A stretch of 34,124 nt of DNA from Candidatus Thorarchaeota archaeon. Its GTDB lineage: Archaea > Asgardarchaeota > Thorarchaeia > Thorarchaeales > Thorarchaeaceae. The notes beneath the pieces were generated by a model. The model was not told the origin of the DNA. It worked only from the letters and a program-made list of their open reading frames with translations, and did no database searches. The stretch is taken from NCBI GenBank assembly GCA_016840855.1, contig JAEORO010000116.1, positions 1 through 34,124 on the forward strand, read 5' to 3'. Below, in pieces: positions 1-6,879 of the stretch. Each line of letters begins with the position of its first letter. Position 1 is the first letter of the stretch. A program made the translations under genes and the position numbers.

Positions 1-87
1 ATAGACTCAAGTCTTGCATCCCTCAAAAAAGGGTGAAAATCCCTCTTAGACTGTCGCACCACCACGCATCCGTCGGAGTTCTAAGAA

Positions 88-255
88 ATGGCTGAAACCT
101 ATGTCATCCCAATAGGCAACATTCCTTCGCGCAAGTTGAGGAAGACTGTCAAGGTCTTCATCAAAGGAGAGGATGTTTTCCTATTTGATGATGATGGGCA
201 TGAATTTGGAGTCACTCTTGAAAAGAATCAGCTTATTCTCAAGCATGATGTATAG
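88..255 (+). CDS. small hypothetical protein, 55 aa
   Basis: Unrecognised small protein. The frame opens after an in-frame stop at 82-84 and starts at ATG 88, with a GGAG SD at 75-78 (9 nt spacing). It ends at TAG 253-255. The N-terminal half is basic (SRKLRKTVKVFIKG) and the C-terminal half acidic to neutral, with alternating hydrophobics that suggest a small beta-barrel or SH3-like fold. No Cys, no TM segment. The balanced composition, the SD and the single possible start argue that it is translated. No function is proposed. Confidence 0.6.
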   Translation: MAETYVIPIGNIPSRKLRKTVKVFIKGEDVFLFDDDGHEFGVTLEKNQLILKHDV

Positions 256-325
256 CTAGGATACCTGGGACCCCATCTGTAGGTTTCGGCCTAAATCCGA
301 TATTTTATTCTGGTTTCTAAGTAAT

Positions 326-401
326 GTGGCAAATCTCAGCTTGCTCTTGGCTCGTCATTGCTTTCGCTCAGCCAGGGGTAACAGCTTCACAGAAATGCCA
401 C
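326..401 (-). ncRNA. candidate structured small RNA, about 76 nt
   Basis: The interval folds into one long imperfect hairpin. On the minus strand GTGGCA at the 5' end pairs with TGCCAC at the 3' end, followed by a 2x2 internal loop, a 3-bp helix, an AGCT/AGCT helix and a 9-bp upper stem (CCCCTGGCT with AGCCAAGAG, including G-U pairs). The apex contains a GCGAAAGC tetraloop helix followed by AATGA, which resembles a rough kink-turn. ACA immediately overlaps the 3' base of the stem. A TATA-like CTATATAG is centred 26 nt upstream of the 5' end, the usual archaeal TATA-to-start distance. An H/ACA-type guide RNA is possible, but the pocket was not shown. The minus strand is preferred because of the GNRA-type loop and the promoter. 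Confidence 0.4.
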
Positions 402-422
402 GTATTAATTGCTTATCATTTT

Positions 423-431
423 GCTATATAG
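423..431. promoter_or_regulatory. palindromic TATA-like box
   Basis: GCTATATAG is nearly symmetric, so it could serve both directions. On the minus strand it sits 26 nt before the foldable element at 401-326. On the plus strand it would place a start near 454, about 58 nt before the peptidase ATG at 512. Confidence 0.4.
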
Positions 432-511
432 TTGTTCATTTCAAGATTCTAGGTCAACTGTCGTAAGCTTCATAGCATCGGTTTGAGGTGAAATCCTTGG
501 CGTTGTGAGTC

Positions 512-1639
512 ATGAAAAAATCCCGTATGCTAACACTGCTGAAAGAGCTCGTAGCGACGAACTCTGAAAACCCCCCTGGACATGAACTCGAAGTAGCAAA
601 AGTCTTGTGTAATCATCTTGAAGCCTATGGCATTAAGTGTACATCCATTGGTCCAGCAACGCGTCCGAACTTAATTTTCTCAAGCCATGATGGACAGAAA
701 GGCGATATCATCATGCATGGACACATGGACACTGTCCCAAGTGGTCCGATACAAAATTGGTCTCACGATCCATTCTCACCTGCGATAGTAAATGGTCGAC
801 TATACGGGCTTGGCGCTTGTGATATGAAAGGCGCAGTAGCAGCTCTTGCTGAAACCCTCATCATCTACACTGAGGAAAGACACAAAAAACCGCTCATCTT
901 TCTAGCAACTTCGGATGAGGAGAGTGGGTGTTCAGGTGCTGAAGAAGTTGCGAAGAGTGGACTTCTCAATGGGATTACATTTGGTGTCTGCGCGGAACCA
1001 ACCAACCTGCAGGTGTTAGTTGGCGAGAAAGGAATGTTTTGGTCAAAAGTCATTGCTAAAGGGAAATCTGCGCATGGATCTCGACCTGAGGACGGTATCA
1101 ATGCTATCCAAGCATGTATTGAAGCAATACATCACCTTACAGAAGAGCCCTTTCCATATGAGCCTGATGACCTCTTTGGTACTCCAACAATGAACATTGG
1201 AGTTATCGAAGGTGGCATCAAGATCAATGTTGTACCTGATAGGTGTGAGGCTCAGCTTGACATGCGGACTGTTAAAGCTCAAGAACCTGATACTCTTCTC
1301 AAGGCAATGAACGCCAGACTTGATCAGGCAGGACTATCTGACAGAGTCAGGGTGGATTATATCCATGGAAAGCCAGCGGTATTTACACCAACAGATTCTA
1401 AAATCGTTGGCTTAACAAAGACTGCTGTAGAACATATTACTGGTAAGAGTCCCTTAGTGGGAACTGCCACCTATGGAACAGATTGTTCGGTATTGCAACC
1501 AAAAATTGGTATTCTAAATGTTATCTGTGGACCCGGCTCCATTAAACAAGTTCATCAGCCAAATGAGTACATCTCGCTCGAAGAACTGTATCAATCAGTT
1601 AATGTTTATCTGGAGATTGCTCGTCATTTTGGAGATTGA
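512..1639 (+). CDS. M20-family metallopeptidase/deacylase (ArgE/DapE/CPG2 type)
   Basis: Zinc-dependent amidohydrolase of the M20 family, which removes acyl or peptide groups from amino acids. The exact substrate (acetylornithine, succinyl-DAP, a dipeptide) cannot be read from sequence. The active-site set is complete: HMDTVP (H71, D73), GACDMKG (D104), DEESG (catalytic-base position E136, metal ligand E137), AEP (E162), the dimerisation-domain SAHGS (H188), and a late QVHQP (H348). At 375 aa it is normal for the family and has no signal peptide, so it is cytosolic. ATG 512 is the only plausible start: the upstream in-frame TTG 497 is cut off by TGA at 506. A GAGGTG lies 20 nt upstream, which is far for an SD. 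It stands alone in its transcriptional context. Confidence 0.88.
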   Translation: MKKSRMLTLLKELVATNSENPPGHELEVAKVLCNHLEAYGIKCTSIGPATRPNLIFSSHDGQKGDIIMHGHMDTVPSGPIQNWSHDPFSPAIVNGRLYGLGACDMKGAVAALAETLIIYTEERHKKPLIFLATSDEESGCSGAEEVAKSGLLNGITFGVCAEPTNLQVLVGEKGMFWSKVIAKGKSAHGSRPEDGINAIQACIEAIHHLTEEPFPYEPDDLFGTPTMNIGVIEGGIKINVVPDRCEAQLDMRTVKAQEPDTLLKAMNARLDQAGLSDRVRVDYIHGKPAVFTPTDSKIVGLTKTAVEHITGKSPLVGTATYGTDCSVLQPKIGILNVICGPGSIKQVHQPNEYISLEELYQSVNVYLEIARHFGD

Positions 1640-1698
1640 GAACTTTGATGTCCCATCAGGAATAACCTTAAAGTTCACATTGTATGAGGAACAATAGA

Positions 1699-1726
1699 CT
1701 GATGTCATTAAAAAACATCAGAGGGG
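1699..1726 (+). promoter_or_regulatory. leader hairpin abutting the SD of the 1736 gene
   Basis: CTGATGT (1699-1705) pairs perfectly with ACATCAG (1715-1721) around a 9-nt loop. The SD GAGGGG (1721-1726) begins at the last base of the stem, 9 nt before ATG 1736. The stem could gate ribosome access or mark a transcript end. Confidence 0.4.
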
Positions 1727-1735
1727 CGATCACAA

Positions 1736-2260
1736 ATGCAAATACCAGAGCTTTTCGAAACAATCCTTGAGTTCATATTAAGCCCGATCTTTCTATTCGC
1801 TGTTGTTATGATTATTGTTGTGGTCGCTGTTCGTTATGGGACGAGATCTAAATCATCATCTGGTGTTCCGGTTTTGAAACAAATGCGTCGAATGGCTACT
1901 GAAATCGATAAAGGAAAAACCATCTCTGAGCCTAGTGTAAAATCTCGCCAAGACATAATTACACAGAAATTCAATTCCCAAATGAAAGCAATCGGTCTTG
2001 AACCAGCAACCGAAAGTGGTTATATTCCAGTTTCATACACACCTCTTGCTCGCTTTCTTAAGGAACGAGGCGTGCAAGATGATACTGTTAGTGCTATCCT
2101 TGCTGGTCTAATGGAGGAAGAAAACGAAACAGACGTTAGAGCTATAATAACTGCAGCTTCTGAAACGCCTGGTGTAGATCTTACCGGAGCTGAATTGGCA
2201 AAAGCTCAAGACTTAGCAGTGTCTGAATGGACAAACGTTAGAAGGTCCAGAAGTGTTTAG
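1736..2260 (+). CDS. small single-pass membrane protein, hypothetical
   Basis: Unrecognised 174-aa protein. Residues about 14-33 form one strongly hydrophobic helix (IFLFAVVMIIVVVAV) followed by a basic stretch (RYGTRSK), predicting a short outside N-terminus and a cytosolic C-terminal domain. The soluble part is helical and charged and resembles a helical protein-interaction domain (SYTPLARFLKERG near 98-111). The start is well defined: ATG 1736 with SD GAGGGG, 9 nt away. Its stop codon overlaps the SD of the following alaX gene (12 nt between the genes), so the two are probably co-transcribed and translationally coupled. No function is proposed. Confidence 0.7.
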   Translation: MQIPELFETILEFILSPIFLFAVVMIIVVVAVRYGTRSKSSSGVPVLKQMRRMATEIDKGKTISEPSVKSRQDIITQKFNSQMKAIGLEPATESGYIPVSYTPLARFLKERGVQDDTVSAILAGLMEEENETDVRAIITAASETPGVDLTGAELAKAQDLAVSEWTNVRRSRSV

Positions 2261-2272
2261 GGGTCTTCAATA

Positions 2273-2995
2273 TTGACTGAACTTCTTCATATGAATGACA
2301 ATTACCTTAGAGAGTTTGATGCAATTGTTGAATCAGCTGGTAAGGATTACGTGGTTTTGAACAGGACTGCTTTTTATCCAGAAGGTGGAGGTCAATCCTC
2401 TGATCATGGGACTTTAACAAATGGTTCAAGAACTGTGAAAGTCTTGGATGTTCGAAAAGAAGAACGCGAAATACGGCATAAGCTCGATGGTCCGCCTTTC
2501 AAGATTGGAAGCAAAATACACGGTGAAATTGACTGGACTCGCCGATACGAATGCATGCGCTTTCATACATGCCAACATATACTCTCTCGATATCTTCAGT
2601 TAAAGTATAACGTGGAAACAGTTGGGAACATGATTAAACCTGAAGAGAGCAGGGCCGACTACTCCCCCTTAGAGGCTTTTGATGATGAGATGAAGCGTAA
2701 GGTCGAAGTAGGAGTAAATGAAATCTTAAATCAGAATATTGATGTTAAAATTCAGTTTATGCCGCGATCCGTAGCAATTGTTTTTCTTCAAGAGCGTGGT
2801 TATCAAACAAGATACCTCGAGATGGTGCCAAATTCGGTACAGGAGTTCAGAGTTTTGATAATTGGCGATTTTGATGCGGCATCATGTGCTGGTACTCATG
2901 TTAGGAACACTCGTGAGATTGGCCACATACAGATTGGAAAGTCAAAAAATGTGGGAGCTGGCAAGAGACGAATCTATTTCAAATTGATAGATTAG
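2273..2995 (+). CDS. alaX: alanyl-tRNA editing protein AlaX (AlaX-M type)
   Basis: Free-standing trans-editing factor that hydrolyses Ser-tRNA(Ala) or Gly-tRNA(Ala), homologous to the AlaRS editing domain. The four zinc ligands are present as HTCQH (H98, H102) and CAGTH (C205, H209). The N-terminal FYPEGGGQ motif (residues 34-41) is the glycine-rich signature of AlaX-M and AlaRS. At 240 aa with an N-terminal beta-barrel it fits AlaX-M rather than the shorter AlaX-S. The start is TTG 2273, preceded by AGGGG with about 7 nt spacing. The first residues MTELLHMNDNYLREF match the family N-terminus, so TTG is preferred to ATG 2291. The SD lies on the stop codon of the upstream membrane-protein gene. 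Confidence 0.92.
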   Translation: MTELLHMNDNYLREFDAIVESAGKDYVVLNRTAFYPEGGGQSSDHGTLTNGSRTVKVLDVRKEEREIRHKLDGPPFKIGSKIHGEIDWTRRYECMRFHTCQHILSRYLQLKYNVETVGNMIKPEESRADYSPLEAFDDEMKRKVEVGVNEILNQNIDVKIQFMPRSVAIVFLQERGYQTRYLEMVPNSVQEFRVLIIGDFDAASCAGTHVRNTREIGHIQIGKSKNVGAGKRRIYFKLID

Positions 2996-3061
2996 TACTA
3001 TTCTGCATCACAGCCAACAGTTTTATGTTTCATGTGTTGAGTAGAGATAGTGTGACTCACA

Positions 3062-4357
3062 ATGAAGGCACTCGTGCTAACAGCTGGAGAAGGTAAGCGA
3101 CTTCGGCCTATTACTACAAATCGCTCTAAGTCGATGTTGATGATTGCAGGACGCCCGGTTCTTCAATACATAATCGATAGTCTTGTAGAAAATGACATTC
3201 GTGACATCGTAATTGTCGTTGGACATGGACGTGAAGAATTGATTGATCATTTTCAAATGGGTGGAGATCAGGGAGTCAGAATTCGTTATATGATTCAGCA
3301 TAAGCAAGAAGGTGCAGAACACGCAATATTGACAGCGAGAGAGGAGCTAAATGGAGAGGAGGAATTCCTGCTGGTCAATGGCGATGTCCTTGTTGAACCC
3401 GAAATGGTCACTCGTACGCTTAGCAACCACCAGACTATGGGCAGCGATGTCACAATGTTGGTCACTTTGGTTTCTAATCCTGAACAATTTGGTACTGTTA
3501 AGATTGGTCCAAATGGTATTGTTGAAAAATTGGTAGAGAAAGGTGGTCCTGAGCGATATGTTAGTAATTATGCAGTAGCTGGAGTTTCTGTTTTCAGTAC
3601 GGATGTTCTTCCACTTCTTGAAAAGCATCACGCAATGGAACTCGCTTTTGAAGAATTCATTAAAAGTGGCAATCAAGTATCCGCTACAGTGTGGGAGAAA
3701 GAGTGGGCTGAGTTCACATGGCCTTGGGATATGCTCAATGCAAATCGGATAGTCATGGATCGTCTCCTGAAGGGAAAAGGAAGCTTCATTGCGGAATCAG
3801 CAAATGTACATTCAAGTGTGGTTATAGAAGGATCGGTCTATATCGATAAGGGTAGCATCATCCGTCCTAATACAACTCTACGTGGTCCAATATATATTGG
3901 TAAGAATGTCTATGTTGGTAACAACTCTCTTGTTCGAGATTACAGCAGTCTTTGTGATGGAGTTCGTATAGGTTATGCTGTAGAGATTCGTAATAGTATG
4001 ATCTTCGAAAGAGTCAATTTAGGAAGGATGACATATCTAGCAGATTCCATCATCGGTGCTGACACATGCATTGAAGCAGGTGCTCAACTCTGGAACTGGC
4101 GTCCTGGGGGTGAACCACTTTATCTCAAACAAAAAGAGGAGACAGTAAAAGTCCCCCTTAACAAATTTGGAGTCATTGTTGGTGATAATGTTGTCATTGG
4201 CGTTAATGCATCAATATATCCTGCTACCAGGATTGGAGAAGATAGTGTAATTTCAGCAGGATGTGTGGTGCAAGAAGATATACCGCCGCGGAGTGATGTA
4301 ACACTCCAACAAAAGCTAAAGATTACAGAACGTAAGGATCTGAAAGGACGTGATTAG
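3062..4357 (+). CDS. bifunctional sugar-1-phosphate nucleotidyltransferase/acyltransferase (GlmU-like)
   Basis: Residues 1-230 are a nucleotidyltransferase of the GlmU/RmlA fold: signature LTAGEGKRLRPIT (G9, G11, R13), K23, and the metal/sugar motif VNGD (D108). Residues about 240-420 are a left-handed beta-helix of hexapeptide repeats, ending in a loop and a final IGEDSVISAGCVV turn, as in acetyltransferases. Archaeal proteins of this layout make UDP- or dTDP-sugars and can acetylate glucosamine-1-phosphate; which is done here is inferred only. The 431-aa length is typical. ATG 3062 lacks a clear SD. TGAGT (3038-3042) and ACTCA (3055-3059) can pair just before the start. It ends 4 nt from the convergent gene. 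Confidence 0.88.
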   Translation: MKALVLTAGEGKRLRPITTNRSKSMLMIAGRPVLQYIIDSLVENDIRDIVIVVGHGREELIDHFQMGGDQGVRIRYMIQHKQEGAEHAILTAREELNGEEEFLLVNGDVLVEPEMVTRTLSNHQTMGSDVTMLVTLVSNPEQFGTVKIGPNGIVEKLVEKGGPERYVSNYAVAGVSVFSTDVLPLLEKHHAMELAFEEFIKSGNQVSATVWEKEWAEFTWPWDMLNANRIVMDRLLKGKGSFIAESANVHSSVVIEGSVYIDKGSIIRPNTTLRGPIYIGKNVYVGNNSLVRDYSSLCDGVRIGYAVEIRNSMIFERVNLGRMTYLADSIIGADTCIEAGAQLWNWRPGGEPLYLKQKEETVKVPLNKFGVIVGDNVVIGVNASIYPATRIGEDSVISAGCVVQEDIPPRSDVTLQQKLKITERKDLKGRD

Positions 4358-4361
4358 AGAA

Positions 4362-5072
4362 CTAGAATTCACTCAATGATAGCTTTGCTACTAAAATCTC
4401 ATCAGCATAAACATTCATTGCATTTTCACATTCAACTAACTTGATATCTGGGTTGTCCATATCTTCTGGTAAAAAGATTCGATGCCCTTCAATAATCATA
4501 CTAGTTCTGTATTCGTTATCCAGAATTATGATATCATGACTAATCCTGATTGGCGCAGATGGTTTTACTGGAATAAGTCCAACTTTGTAAAGAAGTGCAT
4601 CAAGTTGGCGAGTTTCAAGGTCTGTCAGTTGTAATCTGATTGATTCATAACCTAGGTACCTATCTTTCCCTGAACGTATTTCATGATCCTGATACTTTCC
4701 TGCAAATAATCTCTCTACTGCTAAATAAGGCCCCAGCCCTCTAGAAAGCACATCTCCATCGGTATTGAGTTCACTCATTCCTTTGTCTTTAGTTGCTGGA
4801 TGACTCAGTTCATGCGAGATTAATCCTGTCACTGCTGCATCATGCCAATCTTTCACATCTCTGCTGATTCTTATTGATATTTTATTGCTTGATTCTTCCC
4901 ACCGAATTTGCGCGAAGCTCGATGTTTTTCTCCAAGTAACATCTATTGTATATCTTTGAAGTTCTGGATATGCTAGTCTAACAAGTTTCTCAGATAATAT
5001 ACCAATATCCAGAACTTTAGTCAAAGCATTTAGAGCTCCTTCGTTATTTCTAAAAAAGCGAGCAATGAGCAT
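4362..5072 (-). CDS. HExxH zincin-like protein, hypothetical
   Basis: 236-aa protein with a clear metallopeptidase motif, ISHELSH (H87, E88, H91), followed by NTDGDVLSRGLG (103-114). There D105 or D107 could be the third zinc ligand in the style of gluzincins/aspzincins with an ExxxD-like helix. Upstream beta strands (TIDVTWRKTS, KISIRISRDV) precede the active-site helix, as in M48/SprT-type minigluzincins. The C-terminal 90 residues are mixed alpha/beta with no motif recognised. No signal peptide or TM segment. ATG 5072 is the apparent start and only about 8 nt of TTTTAAAG-like sequence precedes it, so the transcript may be nearly leaderless. Convergent with the nucleotidyltransferase gene. 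Confidence 0.6.
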   Translation of the reverse strand: MLIARFFRNNEGALNALTKVLDIGILSEKLVRLAYPELQRYTIDVTWRKTSSFAQIRWEESSNKISIRISRDVKDWHDAAVTGLISHELSHPATKDKGMSELNTDGDVLSRGLGPYLAVERLFAGKYQDHEIRSGKDRYLGYESIRLQLTDLETRQLDALLYKVGLIPVKPSAPIRISHDIIILDNEYRTSMIIEGHRIFLPEDMDNPDIKLVECENAMNVYADEILVAKLSLSEF

Positions 5073-5240
5073 CTTTAAAAGTCAATCCCGGATTTTCCGC
5101 CGTGAACCTAGTAACAGGTATCTAGGAGAGTAATTACTATCAGCCGTAAAAAGTGGGGCAAAACAGCCACAAAGACCGAGAGAGTTATTCGAGATGCAAT
5201 TCCAAAACCTGATACTCAATCAGGAATCGAGGAATATCTC

Positions 5241-6020
5241 ATGAAGGCAAAATCCGTAACATGTTATGATTTAGCTAATCGGTTCAATATTCGAATGAGC
5301 ATAGCACGTAGAATTCTAAAAGAAAAAGAGGCTGAGGGATCTGTTGTCCCTTATATCCGTGAAGGTGGATTTGTGGTCTATACTACACCCTCTGAATTAG
5401 AGAAGCGAGAAGGTGGCTCTCCAATAATGGTGGCTGATGCTCTCGAGGAAATCGCATCAAGTGTTCATAAAGAACCTGTGATTACCGAAGAGATGGATCT
5501 TGCTCTTGCTGCCGCATCAAGTCCAGAATTAGTTAAGCCAAGCAAACTTGCTTTCAAACGCAGAGAGGCTGGTGAGAAGAAGGAGCGTAAAGACACTCGT
5601 CCGGAGATTATTGTTGAGCCTTTGGAAACCCCTGCCCCTAGAGCAGAACCAAGAATGGAGAGAGAGGAAGAGGACGAGATTTCTAAGAAGAAACCAGCTC
5701 CCAAGAAAGCTCCAAGGAAAAAACCTGAGGATAAACCTGCTCCTAAGAAAGAAGCTGTAAAGAAAACTGAAGAAAAGAAGGCTGAAAAGAAAGCGGCTCC
5801 TAAAGCTAAAACAAAGAAGGACGCCGAGAAGAAGGAAGTTCCTAAGAAGACCGCTAAGAAGGAAGCCGAGAAGAAGGAAGCTCCTAAGAAGACCACTAAG
5901 AAGAAAGCTGATGAGAAGAAAGCTCCTAAGAAGACCACTAAGAAGGAAGCTGAGAAGAAGGAAGCTCCTAAGAAGACCACTAAGAAGAAAACTGATGAGA
6001 AGAAGTCTACAAAGAAATAG
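5241..6020 (+). CDS. S25e-like winged-helix protein with histone-H1-like basic tail
   Basis: Residues 1-53 from ATG 5241 match the winged helix of ribosomal protein S25e: SVTCYDLANRFNIRMSIARR, then GSVVPYIREGGFVVYTTP. Residues about 54-130 are acidic and polar. From about 145 to 259 the chain is almost only Lys, Ala, Pro, Thr and Glu, with 13-14-residue repeats. The reading frame stays open upstream to a TAA at 5112-5114, and that stretch reads as S25e N-terminus (ISRKKWGK, ERVIRDAIPKPDTQSGIEEYL). It contains no ATG, GTG or TTG. A GGAGAG (5125-5130) sits just before ATT 5133 and ATC 5139, so the true start may be non-canonical. The coordinates given use the first normal start. It could act on the ribosome, on RNA, or as a DNA compactor. 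Confidence 0.75.
   Translation: MKAKSVTCYDLANRFNIRMSIARRILKEKEAEGSVVPYIREGGFVVYTTPSELEKREGGSPIMVADALEEIASSVHKEPVITEEMDLALAAASSPELVKPSKLAFKRREAGEKKERKDTRPEIIVEPLETPAPRAEPRMEREEEDEISKKKPAPKKAPRKKPEDKPAPKKEAVKKTEEKKAEKKAAPKAKTKKDAEKKEVPKKTAKKEAEKKEAPKKTTKKKADEKKAPKKTTKKEAEKKEAPKKTTKKKTDEKKSTKK
5827..6020 (+). repeat. in-frame tandem Lys/Ala/Pro repeats, period 39-42 bp
   Basis: About five units of the form EKKEAPKKTTKKKAD or EKKAPKKTTKKEA (14, 14, 13, 14 residues and a truncated last unit). The DNA is also repetitive (AAGAAGACCACTAAGAAG recurs three times), so the number of units is likely to vary by slippage. Confidence 0.85.
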
Positions 6021-6062
6021 TGCAAAAATACATTCATGCGCAATCCTTTGTCTTCTTCCTAG

Positions 6063-6079
6063 AGTGGATGGTCACCACT
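6063..6079 (+). terminator. weak hairpin followed by T-rich stretch
   Basis: AGTGG (6063-6067) pairs with CCACT (6075-6079), followed by TTATTTTG. It lies 43 nt after the stop of the S25e-like gene in a convergent gap. Confidence 0.3.
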
Positions 6080-6100
6080 TATTTTGATAAGCTGAAATAT

Positions 6101-6164
6101 AAAAAAAAGATATTTTGGTCTCGCACTCATCTATCAAAGACTGAAAGATACACTAGTGCGAGCC
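6101..6164 (-). terminator. hairpin plus T8, end of the 9284-6192 gene run
   Basis: On the minus strand the 8-bp perfect stem CTCGCACT (6120-6127) / AGTGCGAG (6155-6162) is extended by GG/CC past one bulged base. Its loop contains an inner TATC/GATA helix. Nine nucleotides after the base of the stem come eight consecutive T (A8 at 6101-6108 on the plus strand). Archaeal RNA polymerase terminates at such T tracts. The stem may also protect the 3' end of the transcript. Confidence 0.55.
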
Positions 6165-6191
6165 AATAATGTTGTCTTATACTGACTGATG

Positions 6192-6788
6192 TTACTTCAG
6201 AGCAGCAATCTGCTTATCAACGTCTTCTAGCTGTGTATCTAACTCGGACTCTTTGGTTTTATATTCATCTTCGGGAATGTATCCTCGCATGTAGTCAAAA
6301 CGCAAGTCAGTGAGTTGAGCTTTAAGTCTATCTTTTTGCTGAAGCAGGAAGTCCAACTGGTCACTACCTTCTGCTGGTGTAGCTTCTACAGATGCTACTG
6401 GCTCAGGTTCTACTGCAGGTTCTGGCTCAGGCTCTGGCTCAGGTTCAAGCGCCGGTTCAGGAGCCGCCTCAACTACTGGTTCTGGAGTTGGTGCGGTAGC
6501 TGTGGTCTTAATCTCCGGCGCAGGTGCAGGCTTAGCTGCAGAGGCCGGAGTCTCAACTTTTGGGGCATCTGTTTTGATGCTTTCCATTTTCTCCATATTC
6601 TGCCTCAGAGCTTCTATCTGATTGGCTATCTCTGTGAAGCTATCATTAATCGTTTTGTTGATAGACATCTTCATTTTCGTGAAGTTTTCAGCCAATTGGT
6701 CCGCAAGCTTTTTGGTTTCAGCCACGTTATCGGCGAAGTCTTCGATTTCCTTTAGTTTCTCCATTATAGCGTGAATATCAAAGGACAT
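6192..6788 (-). CDS. coiled-coil protein with Pro/Glu linker, hypothetical
   Basis: 198 aa in three parts. Residues 1-75 form a long amphipathic coiled coil with heptads (ADNVAETKKLADQLAENF). Residues 76-140 are a low-complexity Ala/Pro/Glu linker (EPEPEPEPEP). Residues 145-198 form a second helical hairpin, LLQQKDRLKAQLTDL then GYIPEDEYKTKESEL, which resembles the short SHOCT-type C-terminal hairpin (G-x-I-x-x-x-E-Y). The start ATG 6788 has SD GGGTGA with 6 nt spacing. It is the last gene of a four-gene minus-strand run, 91 bp after the GTPase, and is followed by a good terminator. It probably acts as a scaffold or tether. It is not similar enough to ESCRT-III to call it that. Confidence 0.65.
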   Translation of the reverse strand: MSFDIHAIMEKLKEIEDFADNVAETKKLADQLAENFTKMKMSINKTINDSFTEIANQIEALRQNMEKMESIKTDAPKVETPASAAKPAPAPEIKTTATAPTPEPVVEAAPEPALEPEPEPEPEPAVEPEPVASVEATPAEGSDQLDFLLQQKDRLKAQLTDLRFDYMRGYIPEDEYKTKESELDTQLEDVDKQIAALK

Positions 6789-6879
6789 GTATAGTCACCC
6801 AAGTGCGCTAGTTACGTGGTTTATCCCCGTATTTAGTTCTTAACCTTTGCCTTGACGGATACATAAAGTGATTATTATC

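Noticed and set aside
1-76. CACCACCA-containing end that looks like a tRNA 3' terminus
   Set aside because: No TTC-type T-loop, no matching acceptor strand and no D or anticodon arm can be placed.
259-299. Hammerhead ribozyme, suggested by CCGAAAC on the minus strand
   Set aside because: The required CUGAUGA core and stem arrangement are missing.
5465-6043. Phe/Ser/Leu-rich minus-strand frame opposite the Lys-rich tail
   Set aside because: It is a mirror of AAG/GAA codons, with repetitive hydrophobic sequence and no SD.
6192-6788. ESCRT-III (Snf7-like) identity for the coiled-coil protein
   Set aside because: The length is similar, but a Pro/Glu linker splits two helical parts and no Snf7 helix pattern or MIM motif is convincing.
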